This document shows, one piece after another, positions 1-10,900 of a stretch of 64,000 bases of DNA. The notes beneath the pieces are model-generated. The model was not told the origin of the DNA, did not search any database, and saw nothing but the letters and a program-made list of their open reading frames with translations. The position numbers and the translations under genes were made by a program. The first letter of the stretch is position 1. Each line of letters opens with the position of its first letter. Source of the stretch: Opisthorchis felineus (lineage: Eukaryota > Platyhelminthes > Trematoda > Opisthorchiida > Opisthorchiidae); contig SJOL01009637.1 of NCBI GenBank assembly GCA_004794785.1, forward strand, positions 22,561 through 86,560, given 5' to 3'.

Positions 1-83
1 ACAGTTTTCGGAGGAATTGACTCGGATACGACGGGTGAGTCGACGACACCATAGTTTTCGCAGGCTTGGTTACATACTTCCTA

Positions 84-220
84 TGGTCGAGGTGGCCCAG
101 CGTTTGAGGCACAAAACTTCTGACCAGAACGTCCGTGGTTCAAATTCTACCCTATCTTTTTTTATTGTTCCTGTCTAAACCTGGGCAACCTGGGAGTATC
201 TCAACCCTCATTCTTTTGAG
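84..220 (+). repeat. Old tRNA-derived SINE copy, degraded
   Basis: Recognised from GGTGGCCCAGCG (box A), GACCAGAACGTCCGTGGTTC, CTGTCTAAACCTGGGCAACC and GAGTATCTCAACCCTC in the right order. The tail is missing. Confidence 0.65.
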
Positions 221-659
221 TTACACGACAGCTATGCACTGAGAGGATGTCACCGCTGAAAGATAATAATTTATTGTTTCGTATATCAGTCACCATGCGG
301 ATTGTGAAGACGTGTCATGACTTGGCAACGAAGTGTGAAAGCCTTTACCAGAAAGCCTAATCGTTCTGGTGATTACCGTATCCTTGGGTCGGGGCACATC
401 ATTTGTTAGGGGGATTGGTAGATATGGCCCAGTCGCGCACTCAGCTGCGGGCGTGCACTCAAGCTATCGTCTTCGGTTAATAGCTTCCCCTTCCGATCGC
501 ACTCATTAATTGCCCACTACCACCCCTCGATTCATGCGTCCACGATGTCGGCTACTGCATTCAGTGCAAAGCTATCCACTTAATTTTCCATGTTATTGGT
601 CGATTAGACCATAGAGTAAGACAGCTCTTAAAATTGCCTTTCCGACCTAGGGTTGCCAC
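221..659. other. No gene seen
   Basis: No ORF or repeat with internal support in this window. It may be retroelement-derived because both sides are. Confidence 0.4.
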
Positions 660-2482
660 CTTGGCATGGTGGTCGGGCTTGATTGCTGCAATGATCCCGC
701 TGGCCACACTGGCTGAAACTTCTTTCCACAAGGTGCAACCATGCCAGGAACGCCAAAGGGTAGCAGTCAGAATAAGAACAGCGAGATTTCGTACAACGAG
801 TAATCATGCTACGAGGCGGTCTGGGGGTAAAGCCGTAATGTCCTTTGCGATAGGTGCCCGAAGGCAGTAAGGTGTTTCCCCCAGATGACCAGTATGTCCA
901 TATTCACGGAAGCAGCGATGCTACCTTCCTCGGAGGGAGGACGAGTTAGAAGAGGTCGACCCTAAAAACCACACACTCCTATTGCCCAACAGTTGACAGT
1001 GACCGCCGGGGCATTATTCAATATGGTCGAAATACTTTTAAAACCAGGGAGTCTTGCGCTGCACAAGGGGCACCTGATGTGCGCAGCCGCATCAGTATTG
1101 AGACAATAAAGCCTTACTCCCTACGCCTTCAGGTTGGGTCAACCCCCCTGCAGCCGGGCCGGTCAGGCTGTTGGGTCATCAGCTCCGGGCAGGGTCCCCA
1201 AAGAAAACCCTACTGCCCGCTGCCTTGCGGGTCTGACTTTTGGGTCAGAGGCTAGGGGCAGAGTGTCCGAACAAAATCCTACATCCTCCCACTGCCTTGT
1301 GGGTCAGAATTTTGAGTCAAAAACTCAAAGTGCTGAACCTCAACCAAACCCCATTCCTCGGCCTTGGCAACCGGTAATTATCACTTGTCCGCACAATTCT
1401 GTGTCCACCGATGTCCCTCCCCAACACCTTCCCACTACACAATCAAACATTGCTGGGTCCTTTGATTGTCAGTTATCTGCCCAATGGGCCTTATGAACCT
1501 CGGTGCCTATTAACAATAAACAAAATAACACCTTGCAAAATCCCCAAGATCCTTTCTACATAGAAGCTTTTAACGTCCGTACTCTGACAAATTGGCAAAC
1601 AGGTAATGCTCACTGAGACCTTAAACTTCCTTAAAATTGATACATGCTGTGTCTCTGAAACACCCATACAAGACCCAAGCGAGTGTATGCATCTGAAAAC
1701 GCCAAGAAAGAACTCAACTCTTTCACATTTCACCTTGATATGTCCATTGATCCAGAAGCGATGACTTATGGAGTACATGGGAGTTACACTCATCCCCAGA
1801 ACGCGCTTGGGTAAATTGGATCCTAGTGAAGAGTCTTCTTTGCGCCGTCCGGTTATCCAGCTCAGTAAAGCTCAATACCCCTCGACATTAAAAACGATGC
1901 CTGTTGGTAGTGTCGGCGCTTGACCAAACGGTCTGCACTTCTGACGCTGAGGAGAATATTTTCTATCGAGATCCATTCGGACTTTTTCGTCGAGCAAGAA
2001 GCAGTGACATTGTCATCCTCGCGGGCGATATGAATGCCCCAGTCGGTCGTCCGAGCTCATTGGAATCACATCTGGGCGGTCGATTCAGAGTTGGTGCTCG
2101 TCGCACAGACAACGTGGAGCGACTCCTTCAGTTGTGTGCTGATCATCAACTGTTTCTGACCAGTACGAACTTTCAGCATAAATTTTCTCATCGCGTAATC
2201 TGGCAGCCACCAAATTCAAGGCAACCGTGGACCCAGTTGGATCACGTAGCCACCAGCCACCGGTAGAGAACCGCAATTCAAGACTGCCGTTCCATCTGGG
2301 GCACACAACCTGATTCCGATTACGCCATGGTACGTGCACACCTGACAGTTCGTTTCCCTTCAGGCCCTCGCAAGTCAGCAAGAAGCATGCCAATCTACCA
2401 TCTTCGAAGAACCACCATAGCTCAACAGCATCGATCTAAGCTAGCTCAACAACTCTACAGTAAACTATTACTGTACTGCTAG
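660..2482 (+). pseudogene. LINE fragment: 5' region and APE endonuclease
   Basis: 660-1130 matches the 5' repeats at 5690-6190 and 11300-11590. From 1555 the frame gives EAFNVRTLTN (APE motif I), then FLKIDTCCVSET (the catalytic-Glu block), then after frame changes ILAGDMNAPVG at about 2021-2050 and the closing QLDHVA at 2236-2250. Sequence after 2300 (PRKSARSMPIYHL) looks like the linker before the RT. The RT is missing. A non-LTR retrotransposon; RTE- or CR1-like, clade not resolved. Confidence 0.78.
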
Positions 2483-2518
2483 TGGGCACGTGGATGAGGT
2501 ACGGCAAAATATGAAAGG

Positions 2519-2693
2519 GACGAGATGGCTCAGTGGTTAGAGGGCGAATTTACTGACCCGAAGTTCTGTGGCTCGAACCCGACCTCTGAATCTTGACTTC
2601 TATCTAGGCTTGGACAACCTGACAGTATCCCAGCCATCGTGCTTCCTTAAGGTGGCATGGCGGCTAGGCACCGAAAGGGTGTTACAGCTGAAC
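2519..2693 (+). repeat. tRNA-derived SINE copy
   Basis: Head with box A (TGGCTCAGTGG) and box B-like GGCTCGAACCC, body CTAGGCTTGGACAACCTG, and the family tail ACCGAAAGGGTGTTACAGCT. Full length for the family (about 175 bp), several substitutions. Confidence 0.88.
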
Positions 2694-3053
2694 ACTCATC
2701 TTATCTTTAACGTCGTGCAGACCCATTACTTCCGGGTGACATCTGGTAATCAGTACAAATTTGCAAAAGACGTTCACCATTTTCATTGCGTTGAGACTGA
2801 ACACACCATCAAGGCGTGCCTTTGATAAACTGAGGCACCCTACCTATCCATTGAAATTTGTCGCTGCTATGAATTTCCCGGAGCTCGTCGTGGTGGACAA
2901 GAGGGTGGTCACTTCTCGGTAGGTGTCTTTCAGTGGATCGGAGCTGCAGTTCGTTAGTGTATATATGGATACGACAGGCAAATAGCGTTCAGTATTTCAA
3001 TCAGTACGGGTTTTTATCCAAAGGGAAAGTCGAACAGCACAGAAAAAAAATCG

Positions 3054-3232
3054 TCCAGCTGTAACACCCTTTCGGTGCCTAGCTTCCAACCATCAGAAGG
3101 ATTCACGAGGGCTGGGATACTGCCAGGTTGCCCAAGCCCAAACAGAGGAAGTCGAGAGGCAGAGGTCGGGTTCGAACCCTCGTACCTTCCGGTCAGTAAA
3201 TTCGCGCTCTAACCACTGAGCCATCTCGCCCC
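3054..3232 (-). repeat. tRNA-derived SINE copy, antisense
   Basis: Reverse complement carries GGGGCGAGATGGCTCAGTGG, box B GGTTCGAACCC, and the ACCGAAAGGGTGTTACAGCT tail. Full length. Confidence 0.88.
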
Positions 3233-3599
3233 AACACAGACTCGGCTGTTTACAGCTATCCAGACGAGCAACGTAACCTCGGCTCCCCAACTTAAGGCTG
3301 TACCAATAGGAGGGCAACCCGATGCAGCAGCTTCAGGATCACTCGAAGTTCGTAACCTGTAGTTCCTAATGGAGAGGGTGCTGTAGTTTGAGCAGTTGTA
3401 CTAGGATCATGTATTCAACCTTCAAGAGTACGACAGGTGTCAGCCGACAGAGTATCTAGAGTACGTGCAAGAGCAGCTCGTTGGCCGATCTGCCTAAGGT
3501 TTCTTACGCTAAAGGATGTAATAAAAGCAGGGGAATGGGTCTGAATAGCGGACTCGGAGCAGTAGATATGAGCAGTGGCGAGCACCGTGTCAATTCTAT

Positions 3600-3990
3600 A
3601 GGTGCATGACTGATGTGCCTACAGCTGGGCTCTACATAAGAGTGGTTCTGAAGTTAGACAGGCTGAGAGATAACGGTGAAAAAAGATGGGAGGCGTCAGC
3701 TGTCGCACGTCTTCGCCTATCGGCCCTACTGTGTGCGGCGAATGAGGCGACCTGGCTGATGTCACTGCGCGACGGCCAATGTGGCATGAGGGTACTTTCA
3801 TCTGTAAAGTTGACGGTTTTATGTAGGCTGAGGTCTGTCAGGGCGCCCAAACTTACACATGAGGTCGATTGAGGTCCGTAAACAAAGCATCTGACTCCAA
3901 AGCCTGATTGCACGGCAGCAGATGTTGGTTTGGTCGTCAAAAAACGGGTTGGGGAATGGACATCGGTGGACACTTGAGATTATTCGAATA
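3600..3990 (-). repeat. LINE 5'-end fragment, antisense
   Basis: The reverse complement resembles the stretch just upstream of the LINE endonuclease frame at 16970-17160 (shared coding-like blocks CGMRVL and RDG(R/Q)CGMRV when both are read on the opposite strand). A second LINE lineage is thus represented, differing from the 5690/11300 type. Confidence 0.45.
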
Positions 3991-4618
3991 GCCCAAATTT
4001 TAACGAATAAATTGCCACGTTTGTTCTGATCCCCAACCATTGACCAGTCAGATAGAGGAGACTCTGTGGACGTTCAGTTGGTATCCTCCAATACAGCTCA
4101 GTGATTCACTGAAGTAGGCAGGCCGTCGCACCATGATGACATCCACTCTCCTCGTGAAGTTGTACAGGTACACACTGAAGACAGTAGCTTTAATTCAGAA
4201 ACGTCACAGACTGCGTGACAGCCATGTTTGTCAGTGTCAATAACCGTTTGCTAATCGGGTCCCGGAATCCGCGTTGATGCAGGCGGCAATTGTCAACGCC
4301 ACCGAGGTAGTTGGTTAAGGTTTTCACACTCTGCCTCTAGGTTCAGTCCAATTCAGTTTGTCTTCTAGGGTACGTTGCTCTACAGTGCAACAGTTCCGGT
4401 CACCGGAAAATAGGAGGGCATGGAAGATACAACCTAGTTTTGGGAGCATTGGCGTAATAACTCAGTTCGTATTGAACCAATCTACTTATTTTTGGGTACG
4501 GGAAATTGAGCAGATACGCGTTGAAGGTGGTAGCTTTGATACAAGAGGCCCCTGGCTGCGTGATTGAACAGTTTCTACTAGTGTTGGCAACCATTGACGA
4601 GTTTAGCTCCGTAGTGGA

Positions 4619-4796
4619 GGCGAGATGGCTCAGTGGTTAGAGGGCGAATTTACTGACCGGAAGGTCCGTGGTTCGAACCCTATCTCTGCCTCTCGACTTC
4701 GCCTGTCTAGGCTTGGGCAACCCGGCAGTATTCCAGCCTTCGTGTTCCCTTCAGGTGGTATAGCAGCTAGGCACCGAAAGGGTGTTACAGCTGAAC
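4619..4796 (+). repeat. tRNA-derived SINE copy with target-site duplication
   Basis: Full-length copy followed by a T-rich stretch. Flanked by TTTAGCTCCGTAGT upstream and TTTAGTTCCGTAGT downstream, a 14-bp target-site duplication with one mismatch. Confidence 0.88.
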
Positions 4797-5054
4797 GATT
4801 TTTATTTTTATCTTTAGTTCCGTAGTCCCCATCCATGAAGGCGGAAGCTGCCAACCCGGTTAGTTTACTGGTTAGTGCTTTCATACTTCGTTACCAGGAC
4901 ATAGGTTGTTCACCTGGGTCGCTTCCTCTTGGCATACGGCTGACCGAAAGCAGCTCTGCGAGGCGGACGGTCCTCTGGCATACGAAGTACCTCTAACTAG
5001 TTTAACCTATGAAGTGTGAATAGCTTATCCATCGTAGTAGAGCTCCTTACATCT

Positions 5055-5575
5055 GGTTCACTTCAGTATTGTTAATCTGGTCTTCTCACCAGACCCGGCC
5101 AATGCTTCAAAGACGCAGATGACCAAACACCCAGAGTTTTCGTGATTCCTTTGCGTGTGGGGACCACGTTTCTGATACACAAAGCCGTATGGATCGCACC
5201 GTTGTAGTGAATATCCTGCTCTCGACAGACAAGCTGATGTCACACTGCCGCCGTAGGTGTCGGAGGTTGGCAAAAGCTGTCCTGGCATTCCCAACTCGAG
5301 AAGTGGCCTCCTCTCCAGCCACTCCACCGGAAGTTACACGACTTCCCAGGTAAATATATTCATCTGCCACGTCGATTTGCTGGTTTGAAAGCACGATGTT
5401 TGGATTTGGTCCCACCAAGCCTTGTGGCAGCACTTTACGAGGTGTGAAGCATCGTGCGGCAGAATTATGTAGATTATTTGAAATGATATCTTTGAGGGAT
5501 CTGAATCAAGGAGATCAATATTGTCCGCGTACTCAACGCATGTGAACGAACGCCCTGGAAGCACTTTGACTTTCC
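5055..5575 (-). pseudogene. LINE reverse transcriptase C-terminal fragment, antisense
   Basis: Minus strand: FTCVEYADNIDLLDSDP (RT motif C, with YADD changed to YADN) then, in a shifted frame, EYIYLGSRVTSGG, RVGNARTAFANLRHLRRQCDI and CVSETWSPHA, the usual order after the active site in this LINE group. The altered catalytic Asp and a frame change show it is inactive. Confidence 0.82.
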
Positions 5576-5689
5576 AGGGTTTTGTGTTGTCCTATTTTTT
5601 GTTTTGTTTTGTTATTGACCTACGGTCCGAAGCTTCTCTGCCTGCTTCTGAAGCCCTAGGCGTTTTCATCCAACAGAATACTGTTTGAA

Positions 5690-6190
5690 ATATCCCGACC
5701 TAAAGCTGTCATCTTGTGGTGGTCCCGCATCAGTGCTCCAGTGATCCTGCGGGTTACACTGGCTGGAATTCAGTTCCTTGGGGTTCAAACATGCCAACAA
5801 GACCAACGCGGAGCAGTGCGACGAAGAACAGCAGGTCTCAGTACTGCACGAGATCGTATTACGAGGCTGCCTGGAGTTAAAGTCGTACTTCCCTCTGCGA
5901 CAGGAGTGTGAAGGCAATAAGGTATTTTCTTCAGGCGCCCAGCGTGTCCATATCAATGGAAGTAGCGTTGCTGCACCCGTGCCCCCAAGAGGGACGGGTT
6001 AGGATAGGTTGGCCGTGAAAACCACACACTCCGATCGCTCCACATTGCATTGCTTAATACTTTTAAAACCAAAGAGTTTGGTGCGGTTCAAAAGGTGTTC
6101 AGTTGCATTGGGAGTTATGCTCTGCGCCCTCAGACCACGTCATCCCTCTCTAGCCAGACTGTGGTTGCGAGAGGTCTTCGGAGTTGCAAT
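5690..6190 (+). repeat. LINE 5'-region copy
   Basis: Close to 11300-11590 (shared strings include GTGGTGGTCCCGCATCAGTG and CGGGTTACACTGGCTGGAAT) and, more distantly, to 660-1130. Not followed by endonuclease sequence here. Short ORFs on both strands are shadows of this repeat. Confidence 0.7.
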
Positions 6191-6199
6191 CTCTCAGAG

Positions 6200-7534
6200 C
6201 AGATGCTGGCTCCAAGAACGGAAATTATTTACTGCATCGAGCTGTAATCATTTTAATTGAGCCAGGAAACCGTGCAGCACGGACACAGCTGTTTATTTGG
6301 GTTCAGTTCAGCAGGGCTTTTTCAGCTTGAATCTTACGAAACCATACGAGCCATGTTATCAAGATCGGTAGACACCCGAAGGGCAACTGTTAGCTACCTG
6401 GATAGTCCTGAGTATTTTAAGGTGCATGATCCATCTGAGGTTGCATGTGTGTTTTGGAGGCAGAATGAGAGAGCATTCTTAGTAAGGTATGCATGTCTCC
6501 CTGTTTGACAGGCACGGAAGGCAATGTGCACCGGACCTTTTGAGTTCATTTAAGTATTATTTTGGTTTGGGGTTGGGGATTGGACAGCACAGGCGGACGA
6601 TTGATAGCTGGACCGGCCGGAGCAGGTCAGTTGAAAGGTGGGGAGGAAGTGTGAGAGATGATAAGCGAACAATGAACTACAAAGACAGCTGGTACGTTCT
6701 TGTTCCGCAGGTCAATCAAGAGTTTATTAAAGGTACTCTACTTCGGTTCTTCCACTTGAAATCAGACCCTTGAATCAATAAGAAGATTGGATGGTTATTT
6801 CGAGGAGCCTCCGTCTTAGCCTTTGACTCAAGCAGCTGAAGTTGGGAATTTTTCGGAAAACCTTGAGCCAATGACTCAAAAGTTCGACTCGCTCAGTCGA
6901 GGCGGGCTAGAAGTGCCTGAGAGCACGGGAAGTAAGGCATGGTGCCCGAGTTCCGATACTTTTGTGCGGAGGAGATAGATATGAAGCTCCACCAGGTACC
7001 TTTTGAGATTTAAAATTCTTTAGACTATGTTAGGTAGTTACCGGTTTTGCGTTTGGGGGTTCGAGGCTTTCAAAACTGACCTTTCATTAATTGTCTTCCT
7101 AGGAAAAGAAGAATGTCTGACTGTTTTCATAGAAATGGAAGTGCTGTTCCTCTGGAGGAGCCACTTCCTTCACAATCTTGTTGCCTGGGCCCGCGCGACT
7201 TTATTTCTAGATAGATTATTAGCAGTATCGGGCTCGCTGCTCTTTGTATGCTGTCTCTGAGGATTCTAGCATGGCGAACCTCAAGAATGAGTTTCCAAAC
7301 AGTAAAGCATATCGAATCATTGCGGCACTCAGTCCTATCAGCAAGCCTAGGTGGAAACTATTAGTCGGTTCTGTACAGTCGTGTGTACCCTCTGTTTAAT
7401 TTAGCAATTGTCTTGGATGGCTCACTCGTGTGTGAAACTAAATATATGAGATACTCATCTACATTTTTATTTTTTAATCAGCTGTTTTCACAAGCAAATT
7501 TTGGAGCTTCCTAGTGGGTGATGTTACGATTCAG
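6200..7534. other. Torsin 5' flank, no assigned gene
   Basis: Contains two modest + strand ORFs (about 6340-6483 and 6511-6710) separated by a GTAAGG..ACAG stretch of 30 nt, but their phases do not join. A polypyrimidine-AG (TTTTTTAATCAG) at about 7470-7481 could be a cis or trans splice acceptor for the torsin 5' end. No promoter element is recognisable. Confidence 0.35.
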
Positions 7535-7978
7535 ATGCCTTCTTCGACGTTTCTGCTGCTTGTTGTGCTATCCCTCGTGACAAATATTTCGGCATTTCCT
7601 TTTGTCGCTCTCGTCCCTGTATCTGGGTTATTGGCAGCATTTTTAGCAAGGGACGGAATCGAATGTCTTCTCCGTGAGTGCTGTTCTCAAGGGGTTTGGT
7701 TTAATCAAACCGGTCTGAAGCATGTACTGACCCACCATCTGCACGGTCAACACATTGTCACTGAACGAGTGTTCCATCACTTATCTGCTCATATGCTAGA
7801 TCGCAATCCACCCAAAGCACTGGCTCTTTCCTTTCATGGCTACACGGGGGTGGGAAAGAATTTCGTTTCCAATCTTATCGCATCCCACGTGTTCAAACAA
7901 GGCACAAAGAGCCGTTTCTTTCACTTCTACGACTCAACGATTCACTTCGCCCATCGTCAAAAAGTGCACGAGTACAAG
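7535..7978 (+). CDS. Torsin exon 1 (signal peptide, Walker A)
   Basis: Codes for residues 1-148 from ATG to a GAG TAC AAG codon string followed by donor gtaagt (phase 0). It holds the N-terminal hydrophobic segment, a cysteine-containing stretch (residues 44-50) and the GYTGVGKN nucleotide-binding loop. The reading frame is open further upstream to a GTG at 7514, but the ATG at 7535 places the signal peptide at the very N-terminus as expected. Confidence 0.93.
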
Positions 7979-10900
7979 GTAAGTCACATTCATCTATAGC
8001 TTGTATAACAATTTGCCATTAACTTCTATGTTTCAGTCAGCCTCCATACATCCATTCGTTGGATCACGGGTGTTGGGAAATAGTAAAATTACTTTATACA
8101 GTTGAAGACTGGGTTCAGTTTACGGTTGCCACATCTCCAACTATCTCAAATCGCTGTTAGAGGATTTGTGACTTCTGACCTTGGATTAATGGTTGCCAAC
8201 CAAAGAAGGAGAGCAATAAAAGGCAATTTTCATCTCGAAAACAAGACACCAACAAGGGTTTAGGGGGTGTGGCGTCAGGTCTCTCCTACAGCCAAGTTTT
8301 GTGTTCAGCACGACTGACGGTGGAAAGATTTTTCCTAAACTGTTGTGTGGTTCTCAGCTCTTCCTTGGATAGAGTCGTGTATCTCACCCTGGATCATTTC
8401 CTCCGGACGCTTATTTCACTAAGTTCTCCTCTCAGTTTGTACTTTTTTTCACCTGAGAGTTATTTTCCCATATGGGCGGAGTACTGAGGCCCTAATGGCA
8501 ACCGCTAGCATACTGCTGTTCTTGATGTTTTTGTTACCCTACTTGTTGGAGACAAAGAATCTGGGGTTAGTTTAGACGTGATTACTACCGACTGTCGGTG
8601 CCCTGCATATCGATAGCGGGCGATACACGAAATTCCAACTCTCTGTCGGGTTTGTCCACTTCGTCGTTATTCACGAAGCTCCTCCCACACAACTAGCAGC
8701 CTAAAACCGATTACAGAAGTTGCACTAGTGCACTCTTGTGACTGCATGGGTGGAGGAGTTGGAAAGTACGAATATGCTCAGATGTCAGTTTATGCAAGAG
8801 TATTGTCGAGCAGCTAGTCGAGGAGTGTGAGACCGTTGTTTTAAAGCTGCCTCGTGGTCTGTTAGGGGGCATAGCTTGTGCTCCGTAGGGTCGGTGGATA
8901 GGGTAGCTTGCTCATTTCATTTTTTAGTTTTCGCTGCTCACCATAATTTTGGTACGTTCTCCATCGAAACTCTAATCAAGCGTTTTCATCCAACTTTCCT
9001 TCTTTTAAATCTAGATGAAGCTTCATAGAGAATTACGCGAAGCCGTCTCAGCCTGTCCTTATTCTGTGTTTGTTTTTGACGAGATGCACAACATGCCAAG
9101 CGGCCTTCTCGATGTTCTGGCTCCCTTGTTGGATTTTCACGAATCTATTGATGGTGTCGATTTTCGGCGATCGATATTCTTATTTTTAAGGTATTTAGTT
9201 TGATTTCCATCATTTCTTCTGCATTGATAGTTTTGTGTATTCTACTTTTCACTCATCGCACAACTTTATGTAATCCACTAATATTCGCTATATCCGTCAC
9301 TAAGGTGGCTTTCATTAGGAATCCTGCTAGTAGATGGGCATCATGTGTAACTGTTCATCGGGGATGAACTGATGTTCTTCCGAGCGACAAGCTGTTCACT
9401 CTATTCTCGTCCCTGTCACCTCGAGCTATTCAATAAAAGGAACTCGTGCGACACAAGCGGCAGCCGTATAATCAAATAATTGCCTCAGTGAGCGACCACC
9501 GTTCATGACGGATTTACTGGTCAGAAGTAGTTGGAACTTTGGACGTCCATGCGGTAGTCTATATGGGACTGGTTCTACGTATATTCAGTGGATGCTACTA
9601 CAGACACGCAGAGATCTATTGCTGTTCACCATCCGGTCTGACCGTGGTTGAGTAACAGTGAGCACCAGCAGTGATGCTTGTCTACCACACCTATTCGGAG
9701 ATCACTCACTGACGTTCAGTTTGGGTGGTAATAAGTAACCTGGTGTTGTTCCAGTGGCTGACTAGTTACTGACTATTCCTCCGTAGAACTACAATCGGGT
9801 CGGGCAGGTGCGAGTTCAGAAGGGGCAAACTTACTACCTAAGCGCAGTTGTCGACGTCTATTGAACCAGCATGAATATGTTGGTGGCCCACAAAAACCGA
9901 TCCTTTTTGAGGCATGCGGGTCTCCATTTTGCACAATTCTCAGTAGTCGTCGCTGCACTCATGCGATTGAAGGTCTGTCGAGCGACCCGTGCGTAGGTGA
10001 ACATAGTCTTAGTTCTATTTAAAGTAGATCGCTTGTTGCCTTGTTGATCTTATGTCACTGTTCAACATGATTTCTGGAGGCCCGCGTTTCCTGTCACAGT
10101 TGGCCATATTCAAGCCACTTTGGATTCGCCTCTGTTGTCAGGTTATCAACTGACCGCATTCTTGCATAGACTGGCTTCTGTAAGTATCTTCGCCAGAAAG
10201 CTATCTGATGAAACAACAATATTTATCAACAGTACTCATCCGATGCTCCCAGTAATGCCTGTACTGCATTGGTGACGAAACTATGTAGAGGCTACGTCCC
10301 AACCTAACACCTATCTCATCTCAACATTTCCGTCTATTTCATGTTGACTTCACTTATTCATCCACAGTGGCTTACCACAATGCACTTTTCATGCAGGCTA
10401 TGAATCTACTCTGAAGAAAATGTCTTTCACAACCATCTTTTGTAGTCCATTTGCTGGAGTGTTTTCAACCATTAGCCTGTTATCTTTCTTCAACTTGGTT
10501 AACCGAACTATTCGTTTCTCTGATGTTCCAGCAATGCTGGAGGAAATTCCATCAATCGCCGCTTGTATGATCATCTAAAGGATGGCAAGAAACGCGAAGA
10601 TTTGTTGTACACTGATATGGATAGAATTATCACGAAATCCGCCTTCAACGATGATGGTAAGTGAATACGGGCTCTGTTAGTGCCCCAAACTCGTTTACCA
10701 CGTATAGGGCGGAATTTGCCGAGATAGTGGATGTTTCTTCTAGTTCTAAGGGAGTACATATACACAGGAACATACAGGATTCCGACCTCGACGCAACAGT
10801 CGGCAAAGACTTCGATCTCTCGTCACAGTTGAAGCCTCTGTGGAGTGAAGGCCGCTTGTTTGGGAATGTGAACCAATATAGCATGTTTTTGTCCTACTCG

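Noticed and set aside
2568..2825. ORFs containing the recurring peptide [21 protein letters not shown] (here and at 4625, 20013, 23442, 25226, 26135, 52376)
   Set aside because: They are translations of the tRNA-derived SINE in various frames and orientations, not proteins.
3606..3973. Overlapping ORFs on both strands
   Set aside because: They lie in a LINE 5'-end fragment; the peptide resembles the non-coding 5' region at 17 kb.
6257..6773. Two + strand ORFs with a 30-nt micro-intron between them
   Set aside because: Donor and acceptor look plausible, but the open frames end in phase 0 and start in phase 2, so they cannot be joined; the compatible frame has an early stop.
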